From the NCBI RefSeq assembly GCF_018283645.1, contig NZ_JAGSXH010000035.1, positions 1 through 52,548 on the forward strand: a DNA stretch of 52,548 bases, written 5' to 3'. Numbering within the stretch: position 1 is the first letter of the stretch; the number at the start of each line of letters is the position of its first letter. A program made the translations under genes and the position numbers. This document shows, piece by piece, positions 8,024 through 15,775 of the stretch. The DNA is from Actinocrinis puniceicyclus. GTDB taxonomy: Bacteria > Actinomycetota > Actinomycetes > Streptomycetales > Catenulisporaceae. Below the pieces are notes generated by a model. The model made no database searches. It was given only the letters and a program-made list of their open reading frames with translations, and had not been told where the DNA came from.

Positions 8024-8649
8024 TTGTCACCCTCCTCCTTCGTCTCAGCGACCGCTACACGTTTCAGATGCGCAAATTGCGTTTCGAGTTCTTCGCCGAT
8101 GGTCGGCGCGAGCACGCCGGCACGCGCCATTTCTTCCTGCACCTCTAGCGCAACTTGGATGGCGTGGAGCGCACCGGCGTACCTAGCGAACTGGTCGTCG
8201 GTCGGCATGCGCCGCACGTCGTCGATGCCTTTATAGAACTTCTGGTAGAGGCGGATGGCCTCGTGTGCCTTTGACCAGTTGTTCTTCGCCTCCGCAGTAG
8301 CGAACTCATCCCCCCGCGGATCGGCGATTTCCCCTAAGAACCACCGGTAGACGTCCCATGGTGTCGCCCGGACGTTCGGCGCCACTTGTTGCACGTCTTT
8401 GGTGCCGAGCGGTGTCACCAGGAGTATCGGCGGCACGTTCAGGACGAGGGCGAGAATCAGCAGTTCATCGAGCGTTACCGAGGTGCGCCGTCCGCTCTCG
8501 AGGTTCGCGACGACGTCGCGTTCCCACTTCAAGCCGGCCTCCTGGCACTTCTCCGCGAGAACGCGGGCGCTCCAGCCCCGATCGGTCCGGTACTGGCGCA
8601 CGCGCGCGGCGAAGGTCTGGGTCGGAGTCTCGTTGGCGGGTTGCGTCAC
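8020..8649 (-). CDS. XRE-family repressor-like regulator of the integrated element
   Basis: The 209-residue product has an N-terminal helix-turn-helix at about residues 12-75 (VRQYRTDRGWSARVLAEKCQ and VVANLESGRRTSVTLDELL), the usual actinomycete XRE form. A longer C-terminal part rich in Trp and Tyr (YRWFLGEIADPRGDEF, LYQKFYKGIDDVRRM) resembles regulators of integrative elements. The start is taken as GTG 8649 because it directly follows the divergent operator region; a longer frame upstream would run through that region and into the opposite-strand gene. A possible promoter (TTGTCG near 8680-8685 and TATTGT at 8656-8661, reverse strand) would give a nearly leaderless transcript. The overlap with int suggests joint expression. 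Confidence 0.8.
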   Translation of the reverse strand: MTQPANETPTQTFAARVRQYRTDRGWSARVLAEKCQEAGLKWERDVVANLESGRRTSVTLDELLILALVLNVPPILLVTPLGTKDVQQVAPNVRATPWDVYRWFLGEIADPRGDEFATAEAKNNWSKAHEAIRLYQKFYKGIDDVRRMPTDDQFARYAGALHAIQVALEVQEEMARAGVLAPTIGEELETQFAHLKRVAVAETKEEGDK

Positions 8650-8744
8650 AGAGACACAATAGCTGCTCCCTTGACACAACGACAAGTGTTGCGCGACGCT
8701 TGGATTGTGTCTATGGATCACAGTTACGCGGGGGAGGCGCAATA
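8650..8744. promoter_or_regulatory. Divergent operator/promoter region between XRE and excisionase genes
   Basis: GACACAA occurs at 8653-8659 and 8673-8679, exactly 20 bases apart (two helical turns), and its inverted copy TTGTGTC lies at 8705-8711. A further partial copy, GACAAGTGTTG, starts at 8681. A reverse-strand promoter-like pair (TTGTCG and TATTGT) sits among them. The arrangement suits autoregulation by the XRE protein and a lysogeny-type switch between integration and excision genes. Confidence 0.55.
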
Positions 8745-8939
8745 GTGACTGAAGGGATGCAACTCCCGGAGCGGTCGCGGACGCACCTGGAGACCGCCGA
8801 GCTCCTGCGTAAGAAGACCGGGCCGAAGTCGTTCCGGGTCGGGCGTCACCGGCGCTACAACCGCTCCGACGTGCTCGAATGGCGAGAAAGCCCGGCTCCG
8901 ATTGCCAACGCGTGCCGCGCTGGGGGTGGGGCACCGTGA
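8745..8939 (+). CDS. Small helix-turn-helix protein, excisionase-like
   Basis: 64 residues starting at GTG 8745 with a strong GGGGGAGG ribosome site at 8731-8738. The core LETAELLRKKTGPKSFRVGRHRRYNRSDVLEW is the MerR/AlpA-like winged helix used by excisionases and by small regulators of actinomycete integrative elements. It is divergent from the XRE gene and overlaps the next gene as GTGA. By position it is the candidate Xis partner of the integrase or a regulator of transfer functions. The protein is slightly longer than the domain itself. Confidence 0.65.
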   Translation: MTEGMQLPERSRTHLETAELLRKKTGPKSFRVGRHRRYNRSDVLEWRESPAPIANACRAGGGAP

Positions 8940-9181
8940 TCAGCCGCACCGCACCGACGCGCGAGGAGATCATCGCCCGGGGCGTACGTATTGACGGGCT
9001 GACCGCGGTCCGGTGGATCTACGGCGTTGGTCGGACTAAGGGCTACGAGCTGCTGCGTTCCGGCTCGCTCGACTTCAAGGTGATCCGCGTGCCCGGGCGG
9101 AGGGAGAGCTACGTCGTGCCCACCTCCGAAGTGTTGCGGGTGCTCGGCCTCCAGGACGCGCCGGCCGAGACGGCGCGGTGA
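8936..9181 (+). CDS. Small helix-turn-helix DNA-binding protein
   Basis: 81 residues starting at GTG 8936, overlapping the previous stop (GTGA). The segment LTAVRWIYGVGRTKGYELLR and the closing VPTSEVLRVLGL look like an excisionase-type winged helix that binds DNA through the KGYELL helix. Together with the preceding gene it forms a pair of small HTH proteins, a common arrangement in integrated elements where one serves excision and the other replication control. Which does which cannot be read from sequence. Confidence 0.6.
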   Translation: MISRTAPTREEIIARGVRIDGLTAVRWIYGVGRTKGYELLRSGSLDFKVIRVPGRRESYVVPTSEVLRVLGLQDAPAETAR

Positions 9182-9184
9182 CAC

Positions 9185-10165
9185 GTGGCAATCTCGCTCG
9201 TCGTCGAAGTGCTCGACCATGCACCGCGAGAACTGACGCAGGCGGAACTGGTGGTGCTTGTCGTGCTCGCCGAGCAGGCACGCGAGGCCACCCGCGAGTG
9301 CTGGCCTGGCATGGAACTGATCTGCCACCGGAGCAGACTCCAGGAAGACAGCGTGCGCAAGGTCTTTCAGCGGCTCGCCGCGCGAGGGCTTGAGGTTCGT
9401 GTGCCAGTAGGCAAGAGCAGGAGCGGTCAGCCGATCTACGCGCACCACGGAGCGCGGACGCTCTACCGCATTCCCCGCTTTGCTCCGCCGACCCAGAACA
9501 CTCAGCCGGTGGGTGGCGTCGAAGCCGGGACGCCGGTCCCCCCTTCGACAGTCGAAGCCGGGATGGCCATCCCGCCTTTGCCGGTCGAAACGAACGACGA
9601 CGGTCCCGTGAAGGCGGGACGAGGATCCCGGAAGGGGGGAACATCATCCAGCGAAGGCAGGACGAGCGTCCCGCCCTTTCCTTCACTCCCTCAGATCCCC
9701 TCACCTACCTCCTCCCGGGTGTCCGGCTCTGCGGCTGCGGCCGCCCCGCATCCGAACAGCGAGGAAGACAGGCAGGAGGGCGCTCCGCAGGAGGACGAAC
9801 ATCAGACGGCCGCCGTCGTGCTGCTCGCCCATCTCGACCTCGGCCGGCCTCTGCGTTCTGACGAGGCGGGTCGACTGCTGGAGATGATCGTGCCGAGACT
9901 CCGGGCGGGCTGGCCCGTCGCGCAGTTGCGCGACACCGTGTCCGGCGACTGGGGCGGAGTGAACAACCGCGTCGCAGTGCTGCACGCGCGGCTTGAGAAG
10001 ATGTCGATGCAGCCGCCGACACGCACGCGGTCTGAACGCCCGGACCTTGACCACCTCATGCCGATCGGACATCTGCCAGACCACGTGCCGGCAACGACTG
10101 GTGTGGGCGCTCACGTAACTGGACCAGGGTCGGCTCACGTTATGGGGCCGGCCCTGGTCTGTTGA
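9185..10165 (+). pseudogene. Winged-helix replication-initiator-like protein, C-terminus displaced by IS21-type insertion
   Basis: The first 304 codons are native. An N-terminal winged helix (about residues 5-90, with LVVLVVLAEQAREATRECWP and SVRKVFQRLAARGLEVRV) is followed by a Pro/Gly-rich low-complexity linker (about 95-195) and a helical C-terminal part (LLEMIVPRLRAGWPVAQLRD, then WGGVNNRVAVLHARLEKM). This layout is common in proteins following excisionase genes in actinomycete integrative elements and is thought to serve replication. At codon ACT 10097 the gene meets the target duplication of the IS21-type element. The last 21 codons plus stop shown here belong to the element. The original 3' end lies at 21998-22102 and rejoins in frame. 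Confidence 0.7.
10097..10101. repeat. Left target-site duplication ACTGG of the IS21-type element
   Basis: ACTGG immediately before the left terminus; the identical pentamer follows the right terminus at 21995-21999. Five bases is within the normal IS21 range. Confidence 0.85.
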
Positions 10166-10171
10166 TCGGGT

Positions 10172-10432
10172 CTACTTCGTGGCGCTGGTCGCCGCCTTCG
10201 GCCGTTTGTTGGGTCTGTAGGAGGGGCCGTTCATGAAGACTTGGTGGCTCGTGTTGATCAGCCGGTCTAGAAGGGACTCTGCGACGACCGGGTTCGGGAA
10301 GAGCGGATACCAGTCCTGGGGTGCGCGGTTGGCGGTGATCACGACCGAGCGAGCCTCGGCGACCCGCTGAGAGATCAGCTCGTAGAGGTCGTCGGCCTGG
10401 GTGGGGGTGAACTCCCGCATCGCGAAGTCGTC
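10172..10432 (-). pseudogene. istB: IstB C-terminal part, separated by the RIT-type insertion
   Basis: The frame beginning next to the insertion reads DDFAMREFTPTQADDLYEL, then VVITANRAPQDWYPLFPNPV and a basic end NKRPKAATSATK. This is the sensor-1/arginine-finger half of an IstB AAA+ helper ATPase. It joins directly to the N-terminal part at 19409-19912, whose last residues are VDLLILD. Together they rebuild a normal IstB (about 250 residues). Walker B is split exactly at ILD/DF, so neither half can work. Confidence 0.85.
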
Positions 10433-10435
10433 CAG

Positions 10436-10455
10436 TTACTCCGATGTCGGAGTAA
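10436..10455. repeat. 20-bp palindrome just outside the left RIT inverted repeat
   Basis: TTACTCCGA and TCGGAGTAA flank a 2-base centre. It lies between the istB sequence and the left 34-bp repeat and has no counterpart at the right end, so the two element ends are asymmetric. It could be a recombinase core site or a remnant of excision. Confidence 0.6.
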
Positions 10456-10489
10456 CTCGACTTATACCGAAGCCGTGATTATGCCGATT
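10456..10489. repeat. Left 34-bp inverted repeat of the RIT-type element
   Basis: Begins CTCGACTTATACCGAAGC and ends GCCGATT; the exact reverse complement occupies 19378-19411. Confidence 0.85.
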
Positions 10490-10553
10490 GGTGCGCGAGC
10501 GATGGGCGTGACCTGCTCGATGTCGGCTGGTTGGGTGCTGGAGGTCGGGATAA

Positions 10554-10768
10554 TCACAGGCCTTCGAGGAACGCGAGGAGCTCGTCGTTCGGGCGGTAGC
10601 GGCCGGGCTTGACGTGGGGTGGTGTTGTCCGGGCGAGTGCGCGTTCTTTGATCGTCATGTCGGCGTGGAGGTAGGGCTGAGTCGAGCGGGTGTCGGCGTG
10701 CCCGAGCCACAGGGCGATCACGGTGGTGTCGACGCCGGCGCGCAGCAGGCTCATGGCGTTGGTGTGCC
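10554..10768 (-). pseudogene. RIT recombinase C-terminal fragment (third-recombinase type)
   Basis: Downstream of the TGTGCC junction the frame reads HTNAMSLLRAGVDTTVIALW, LGHADTRSTQPYLHADM, then GRYRPNDELLAFLEGL and stop. It contains the HxLGH box and the catalytic tyrosine region (QPYLHA) of the third recombinase of RIT elements (pattern VIALWLGH..TTxxYLHAD). The part encoding residues before the LRH motif is absent here. Through the inserted Tn554-like element it would fuse in frame to a second-recombinase N-terminus at 17343-18084. Confidence 0.8.
10763..10768. repeat. Left TGTGCC core of the Tn554-like element
   Basis: The hexamer TGTGCC at 10763-10768 recurs at 17343-17348. Host codons on the reverse strand read LRH up to the right copy and HTNA from the left copy, so the hexamer is the shared crossover core, comparable to the 6-bp cores known for Tn554. 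Confidence 0.75.
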
Positions 10769-10948
10769 TTCTCTCCGCAGTGCTCGTGTGCGACGGGCCT
10801 CGTGTGGCGATTCGCGTGGTGGTTCGGTGAACGACTTCTCTGCGAGTGAGATGCTGCGGCGTGATGCGATTCCCGGTTTTGGGTGTGACGCACGTCATGT
10901 CGTTCGAGTACTGATGAGGTCGTTTGTGGGCATCGGCGTGCGGGGGGT

Positions 10949-11365
10949 TTGTCGGTGGCCGCTGCCATCATCTCGGTCGTGTCTGTGTTGAGCTTCGCTG
11001 ACGTTGAACGTGCTGTGCGTGCGAGTTGGAGTGTCGAGACCTGTGATCCGGCTGCTGTGGATGAGTGGCGTCCGGACAATCCCAGTCTGGGCCAGTGCGG
11101 TGTGACGGCGTTCGTCGTCCAGGATCTTTTCGGCGGCGACCTGGTGCTCGGCGAGGTCCATGTCGATGGTCGCAAGGTCGGAAACCACTATTGGAACCGG
11201 TTCGGCCGCGGCCTTGACGTGGACTTGACGCGTGAACAGTTCCGGCCGGGGCAACTCGTGGTCGGCGGAGCGGTGGTCGTGCGGCCCCCGGATGCACCCC
11301 GGCGTTGCCGTGAAGAATACGAACTCTTGCGGGATCGAGTGCTGGCGCGGCTTTCTTTGGAGTGA
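10949..11365 (+). CDS. YunG-family protein (cargo of the Tn554-like element)
   Basis: 138 residues with SWSVETCDPAAVDEW, NPSLGQCGVTAFVVQD, NHYWNRFGRGLDVDLT and REQFRPG, the conserved blocks of the YunG family. Members have a conserved Cys, His and Asp that suggest a papain-like or transglutaminase-like fold, but the function is unknown. The start is uncertain: TTG 10949 is the longest, and TTG 10988 (MSFADVERAVRASW) matches usual family starts better. It is the only plus-strand gene inside this element and points toward the 3' end of the recombinase operon. It is not part of the transposition machinery as far as known. Confidence 0.7.
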   Translation: MSVAAAIISVVSVLSFADVERAVRASWSVETCDPAAVDEWRPDNPSLGQCGVTAFVVQDLFGGDLVLGEVHVDGRKVGNHYWNRFGRGLDVDLTREQFRPGQLVVGGAVVVRPPDAPRRCREEYELLRDRVLARLSLE

Positions 11366-11397
11366 CCGCGGGCCTGGCGTTGTGTGCTCGGGGGCCG

Positions 11398-11850
11398 TCA
11401 ATGTGATGCCCCTGCGGGCCGGCTCCGCAGCGAGATGACGTTGTCGGGGCTGTTCAGTGCACTGCGGAGCCTGATGATCTCCTCGTGTTGGGCAGCCAGG
11501 CGGGAGAGTGCTTGGCCGCGGAGGTCAGTGAGTTCCTCGATCGTGCGGTCGGCGCGGGCCAGCCGCGCCTTGAGCTGTGCGACGTCGTTCTTCAGGCGGT
11601 GGATTTGGGCGGTGCGCGGGTCAGGGGTCTCGCCGGTCTGACGGAGGCGTTCGAGCCGCTGCTCGAATTCTTCGCGCAGGTGGGCGTAGGGGCGCCTACC
11701 GTAGAAGGCGGTGCGGTCGACTCCGGCTTCGCGGGCGAGGGTCTTGATGTCGCAGTTCCCGCCGGGCGGGATCTCGCCGCGCAGCAGTCGGTCCATGGCG
11801 GCGCGGATGCGGTTCTCGGTCTCGGTGCGCTGGGCTGCGGTGATCCTCAT
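11398..11850 (-). CDS. TnpC-like / DUF6262-family transposition accessory protein
   Basis: 150 residues: an N-terminal helix-turn-helix-like part (IRAAMDRLLRG, CDIKTLAREAGVDRTAFYGR) followed by a long coiled coil (residues about 75-135, with IHRLKNDVAQLKARLARADR). Small coiled-coil proteins of this kind follow the recombinase genes in Tn554-like elements, where TnpC affects the orientation and frequency of transposition. ATG at 11850 overlaps the preceding recombinase stop as ATGA, so it is the last gene of the coupled operon. Confidence 0.75.
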   Translation of the reverse strand: MRITAAQRTETENRIRAAMDRLLRGEIPPGGNCDIKTLAREAGVDRTAFYGRRPYAHLREEFEQRLERLRQTGETPDPRTAQIHRLKNDVAQLKARLARADRTIEELTDLRGQALSRLAAQHEEIIRLRSALNSPDNVISLRSRPAGASH

Positions 11851-14054
11851 GCGGTGTCCTGATCCGAAGCGGTGGTCGTGGCGGCGTCGATCTCTGCGAT
11901 CACGCGCAGGGCCCGCTCGCGGTCGGCCTTAAGGCGGGAGCGTTCGGTGGCGCGGGTTTTGCCGAGCGCTCCGAGGAACGTCTTGGTCTGCTCGGCGTGC
12001 TCGGCCCATACCGGCCGGTGGCAGGAGTGGTGGGTGGCCTGTGGGCAGCGGGCGGAGTCGCACATGCCGACCAGCGGGCGGTCTGCGGTCGGGGTGCCGG
12101 CGAGTTTGAGGCACAGGGCCCGGGAGGGGTCGGTGAACCAGCAGTAGTTCGCCGTCCCGAGGTGGAGGGTCTTGGCCCGCTTGGTCAGCAGGTTCAGGAT
12201 GTCGCGGTCGCTTCGCTGGGTTCTGGGCGCGGCGGCGTCCGGCGTGGCTGGGCCGGGGTCGATGCTGGCGAAGAACTCGGTCAGGCTGCGGGCTCCGGGG
12301 CCGGCGGGCAGGATACCCTCCTGGTAGTTGCGGAACTCGGCGAGCACGAGTTCGAGGTTGCGGTCCGCTTCGTGCTTGTTGACCTCGGCCAGCAGCTCGG
12401 CCTGGGCGCCGCCGGGGCGCGAGGCGTAGCCCTCTGTCGCCGCGACAGCGATATGTTTCAGATGGATCTTGGTGGCGAGCACCCCGCCGGGACGGTAGGC
12501 CATCTCCAGCGCGAGTGTCCTTCTCAGCGCCCTGAGCGTGATGCGTCCCTCGGGGATCGGGGCCAGGCCGAGGCGCGCTCCGGCCGGGGAGTTGACCCAG
12601 GCGCGCAGCCAGGTGTAGCGGGTGTAGAAGTCGAAGCGGCCGAACAGCGGGCCGCCTTCGTTCTGGGTGTCGTGGAGTTGTTCGGCCAGTTCGACGGCCC
12701 GGTAGGCCGGTTCGATGACCACCCATTCGTCGGCGGTGCCGCCCAGCGGCTGGCCTTTGATGACTTTGCTGGCGATTCGGTATCGGCGCAGGCCGGGGAC
12801 CGGCTCCTCGACCGGGCGACGGCAGCCGATGCGCAGTTCCATCAGTTCGCTGGCCCTCATCCCCGCAGCCGCCGCCAGCAGGAGGATCGCCGCTGTGCGT
12901 ACGATCCCGACCAGGGCGACGGCCTGGCTGCGGTGCAGCGGCAGGGTCCAGGGCAGCATCCCGCAGCCGTCGGCGGCAGGGGTCTCGGCGGCGTCGCGGC
13001 CGAACTGCTTCTGCACTCCCACCTGCGCCACCGCGTCGAGGAACGGGCCGCGCAGTAACGGCATCCACCTGGCCCACAGCTGGGTGTAGCCGGCCTGTCT
13101 GGCCGGGATGCCGGTGGCCACCATCAGCAGCGGGTCGTCGGGAGCCCAGTCGGCGGCCAGCCTCGGTTCCACGTCGTGCTCTTCGATCATCGGCAGGGCG
13201 ATGCCGGCGGCGACGTAGTGGTGCTCGAGTACGGCCTTGATATCCGCGATGGCGGTCGGTGAACCGTGGCGCAGGCCTGCGGCCTGGAGCGAGGAGATCT
13301 GTCGTGTTTCGCACACGTGCCGGTGGAGTGCGGCGGTGTGCGGCCCGAGCACCGTGACCAGGTGCAGCGCCGCGGCGAGCACGGGTTGCAGGAGCGTGTT
13401 GGGCACCGGCTCGGTGGTGTTGCCCTGGCGGCCCGAACGCATCTCGGCGATCGCGCTTGCCGAGGCCCCGCCCCAGGGCCGCAGCTCGGGCCGGACACGG
13501 TCGGCGGTGAACAGCTCCCGGTAGTCGATCAGGTCGATGATGGCCTGCGCGGCGGAGCGTCTGATTCCGGGGCTTTGCTCCCCGACGACGCAGCCGTGAT
13601 CGTCCAGGACGAAGCGCCGGTGCGCCAGGTAGGCCTCGCACTCTGCGGAGCCGAGCTGTGCCAGGCTGCTGATGCGCCGCTCGTGGAGCCAGGTGAAGAA
13701 CCGAACGAGCTCGTCGAGCCGCGCCGCGCAGCTGCGCAGGTGCAGGGGCGTGCGATAAGCCCGCGGGAGCAAGGCGACTGCCGGGTGGTGCGGGGCGAGC
13801 ATCGCGAGGATCAGCTCTTTCGCGACCAGGCGCCAGCCAGGATCGACGACCTGGGTGAACTCGAAGCGCCGTGCGCGCGGAGCCATCTGGACCGGCAGCC
13901 CGATCACACCGGTGAAGTCCCACAGGTCGTGGTCGAAGACCGGGCGGGCGGCGTCGCCGGGCAGCGAGAGCCCCGCCTGGTCGCAGAGATCGGCCCCGGC
14001 AAACGGTGAGGACGAGGCGTCGGCAGGCCGGTGGGCGGCGGTCAGTGCCCTCAT
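11847..14054 (-). CDS. Third tyrosine recombinase of the Tn554-like element (TnpB-like)
   Basis: 735 residues from ATG 14054, which overlaps the previous stop as ATGA; a longer in-frame stretch upstream overlaps that gene and is ignored. The catalytic part holds the first arginine in AAAAGMRASELMELR, a lysine strand, the second arginine in LRALRRTLALEM and the box LKHIAVAATEGYA with the likely tyrosine nucleophile. The histidine expected three residues before the second arginine is replaced by arginine. The C-terminus carries a Cys/His cluster (CDSARCPQATHHSCHRP, about residues 660-680) that may bind zinc. Large TnpB-like recombinases of this family assist the smaller TnpA-like enzyme. Confidence 0.8.
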   Translation of the reverse strand: MRALTAAHRPADASSSPFAGADLCDQAGLSLPGDAARPVFDHDLWDFTGVIGLPVQMAPRARRFEFTQVVDPGWRLVAKELILAMLAPHHPAVALLPRAYRTPLHLRSCAARLDELVRFFTWLHERRISSLAQLGSAECEAYLAHRRFVLDDHGCVVGEQSPGIRRSAAQAIIDLIDYRELFTADRVRPELRPWGGASASAIAEMRSGRQGNTTEPVPNTLLQPVLAAALHLVTVLGPHTAALHRHVCETRQISSLQAAGLRHGSPTAIADIKAVLEHHYVAAGIALPMIEEHDVEPRLAADWAPDDPLLMVATGIPARQAGYTQLWARWMPLLRGPFLDAVAQVGVQKQFGRDAAETPAADGCGMLPWTLPLHRSQAVALVGIVRTAAILLLAAAAGMRASELMELRIGCRRPVEEPVPGLRRYRIASKVIKGQPLGGTADEWVVIEPAYRAVELAEQLHDTQNEGGPLFGRFDFYTRYTWLRAWVNSPAGARLGLAPIPEGRITLRALRRTLALEMAYRPGGVLATKIHLKHIAVAATEGYASRPGGAQAELLAEVNKHEADRNLELVLAEFRNYQEGILPAGPGARSLTEFFASIDPGPATPDAAAPRTQRSDRDILNLLTKRAKTLHLGTANYCWFTDPSRALCLKLAGTPTADRPLVGMCDSARCPQATHHSCHRPVWAEHAEQTKTFLGALGKTRATERSRLKADRERALRVIAEIDAATTTASDQDTA

Positions 14055-15775
14055 GCCGTGTGCTCCTCGGGGCGCAGCGGGATCTGCTCGTCGGTGTGGG
14101 AGACCTCGGCCGCCGCCGCGGTCAGTCCGGCGGGGTCGAATCGTTCGAGTACCTGGTCGATCCGCGCGGCGTACGGGCCGAACACGGCCATGAAGTGGGC
14201 GGCGGGCATCTGCTGCCACTGCCGGGAGAAGAACGCCTTCAGGCGCAGCAGGTTCGCCGCGTGGCGTGGGGCGAACACCGCCAGCGGACACAGCAGGCAG
14301 ACCCAGGGCCGGGCCGGACACGGCTTTCCGGCCGGGCCGTGCAGCCCGGAGAGTTGGTCGCCGCAGGCAGCGGTGAACACGTCGCGCTCTCCGCCGACCA
14401 GCTCGGCGATCGCCGCGTCGTCCAGGCCAAGCCGGGCCACCAGCTGCGGATAGTCCTCGGCCAGCGCGGCCGCGTCCTCCTCGGTGATCACCGTGGGCGG
14501 GTGGGCGCGGCGCAGGATGTCGTGCTGGGCGTCCTCCATGATCGTCTCGACGGCGTGGCGTTGAGCCGGTGTCGTGGCGGTCAGGTAGTGGTCGCCCTCC
14601 ACGGCCGGGGTGTGGTTCGGGTCGATCGTGGCCCGGGCGCTGCCGCTCCAGCCGCTCCTCTCGCGCATGGCGTGGTGGGTGGTGCGGATCCGCGCCCGGT
14701 GGACCTTCATCGGCTGCCCGTCCTCACCCGCGACCCCGAAGCGGCGGACCCATCGTTGAACAGCGACACGATCGACCTCGCGCACCAGACGGGCGTTGCC
14801 GACCTGGCTCAGCCCCAGCCAGAGCTTGTCGCGCTCCGGCGCGGTAACCAGGCTGCGCAGCAGCGCCGAATGCGCGAGCCACCGCTCCAGCAGCCGCACC
14901 GCCGGGCGTGGCAGGTTCAGGCTCTCTGCTGCGGTTCGGCCTTTGACATAAGAGAGCAGGACCGTGCAGTCCCCGGCCCACTCGACGTCACCGACACCCA
15001 GGTCCGCGATGCCGTCCGGAACGATCCCGGAGTAGATCCCGAACAACAGCCGGTAGGCGATCAGCGTGTCCAGATGCGGGAACACCGACGTCATCGCCTG
15101 GTAGAGGCGCACGGCGCCGCCGCGATTGCGAAACACGGCGGCTGTCACACCGAGGGCGCGGGCGAAATCCGGTGTGCCGATCGGCCCGGTGCGGGCCAGC
15201 AGCCAACAGAAGTTCTCCACCGTCCATCCGCCCTCGGCCGGGTGCCGGGCACCCGCGACCGAGGTCAGCGTCTTGCGGTGGGCGGCGTAGGACTCCTCGA
15301 CCAGGGCGCGGCACACCGCGCCCAGACGCTCCCACTCAGCCTCCGGATACGGCGGCAACGGCTGCCGGTTGGGCTGGATGTTGAAGTGCCGGCCCGCGGC
15401 CAACTCCAGCACTCCCGTGCCCAGGACGCCTCCGGCACGCGCGAAGCCCTCCACCAGGCTGCGGGTCATCGCCTCCAGATGAGTAGGCCCGGCCATCCAG
15501 AACTGCGCCAACTGGCCCCGGCGCAGATCACCGGCGCCGCCGGAAAAGCCCTGCTGCGCCAGGACATGGACCATGCGGCTCAGGGAGCGGGCGTAGTGGC
15601 CGACCGAGCCCGCAGCATCCACCGAGCCGTGCGGATGGATCAGCTCCACCAGGCCGAGCGCCAGGTCACGAGCTAGGCGCGGGTTGGGCAGGGCGTCGAG
15701 CGCGAACTCGGCCCTGCTTCCGTCGCTGAACACGCACACCACGCCCAGCGGCTCCTCCACGACCATCGTGGGCAT
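14051..15775 (-). CDS. Second tyrosine recombinase of the Tn554-like element, catalytically degenerate
   Basis: 574 residues from ATG 15775 (the stop of the previous gene overlaps by one base, TGATG). The catalytic domain shows the H-xx-R pair in VHRARIRTTHHAM and a C-terminal H...Y stretch in NHTPAVEGDHYL. Where the first arginine should stand, the sequence is SGIVPDGIADL, lacking it. A cysteine cluster (CPARPWVCLLCPLAVF, about residues 500-515) follows and resembles the zinc-like tail of the next gene. The coupling of three such genes suggests a multi-subunit recombinase in which this member has a structural role. Confidence 0.75.
   Translation of the reverse strand: MPTMVVEEPLGVVCVFSDGSRAEFALDALPNPRLARDLALGLVELIHPHGSVDAAGSVGHYARSLSRMVHVLAQQGFSGGAGDLRRGQLAQFWMAGPTHLEAMTRSLVEGFARAGGVLGTGVLELAAGRHFNIQPNRQPLPPYPEAEWERLGAVCRALVEESYAAHRKTLTSVAGARHPAEGGWTVENFCWLLARTGPIGTPDFARALGVTAAVFRNRGGAVRLYQAMTSVFPHLDTLIAYRLLFGIYSGIVPDGIADLGVGDVEWAGDCTVLLSYVKGRTAAESLNLPRPAVRLLERWLAHSALLRSLVTAPERDKLWLGLSQVGNARLVREVDRVAVQRWVRRFGVAGEDGQPMKVHRARIRTTHHAMRERSGWSGSARATIDPNHTPAVEGDHYLTATTPAQRHAVETIMEDAQHDILRRAHPPTVITEEDAAALAEDYPQLVARLGLDDAAIAELVGGERDVFTAACGDQLSGLHGPAGKPCPARPWVCLLCPLAVFAPRHAANLLRLKAFFSRQWQQMPAAHFMAVFGPYAARIDQVLERFDPAGLTAAAAEVSHTDEQIPLRPEEHTA

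Noticed and set aside
10462-11175. Minus-strand open frame of 237 residues over the Tn554-like left end
   Set aside because: It crosses the TGTGCC junction and competes with the YunG gene and the recombinase fragment, both supported by motifs.
10895-11401. Minus-strand frame of 168 residues opposite YunG
   Set aside because: The plus-strand frame has the YunG blocks; this one has none.
11929-13923. Long open frame of 664 residues on the minus strand
   Set aside because: It is a shifted frame of the TnpB-like recombinase, extremely rich in Arg, Pro and Gly as expected for GC-rich shadow frames.
14006-15676. Long plus-strand open frame of 556 residues
   Set aside because: Antisense to the second and third recombinase genes; composition is low-complexity His/Gln/Arg and no motif is seen.
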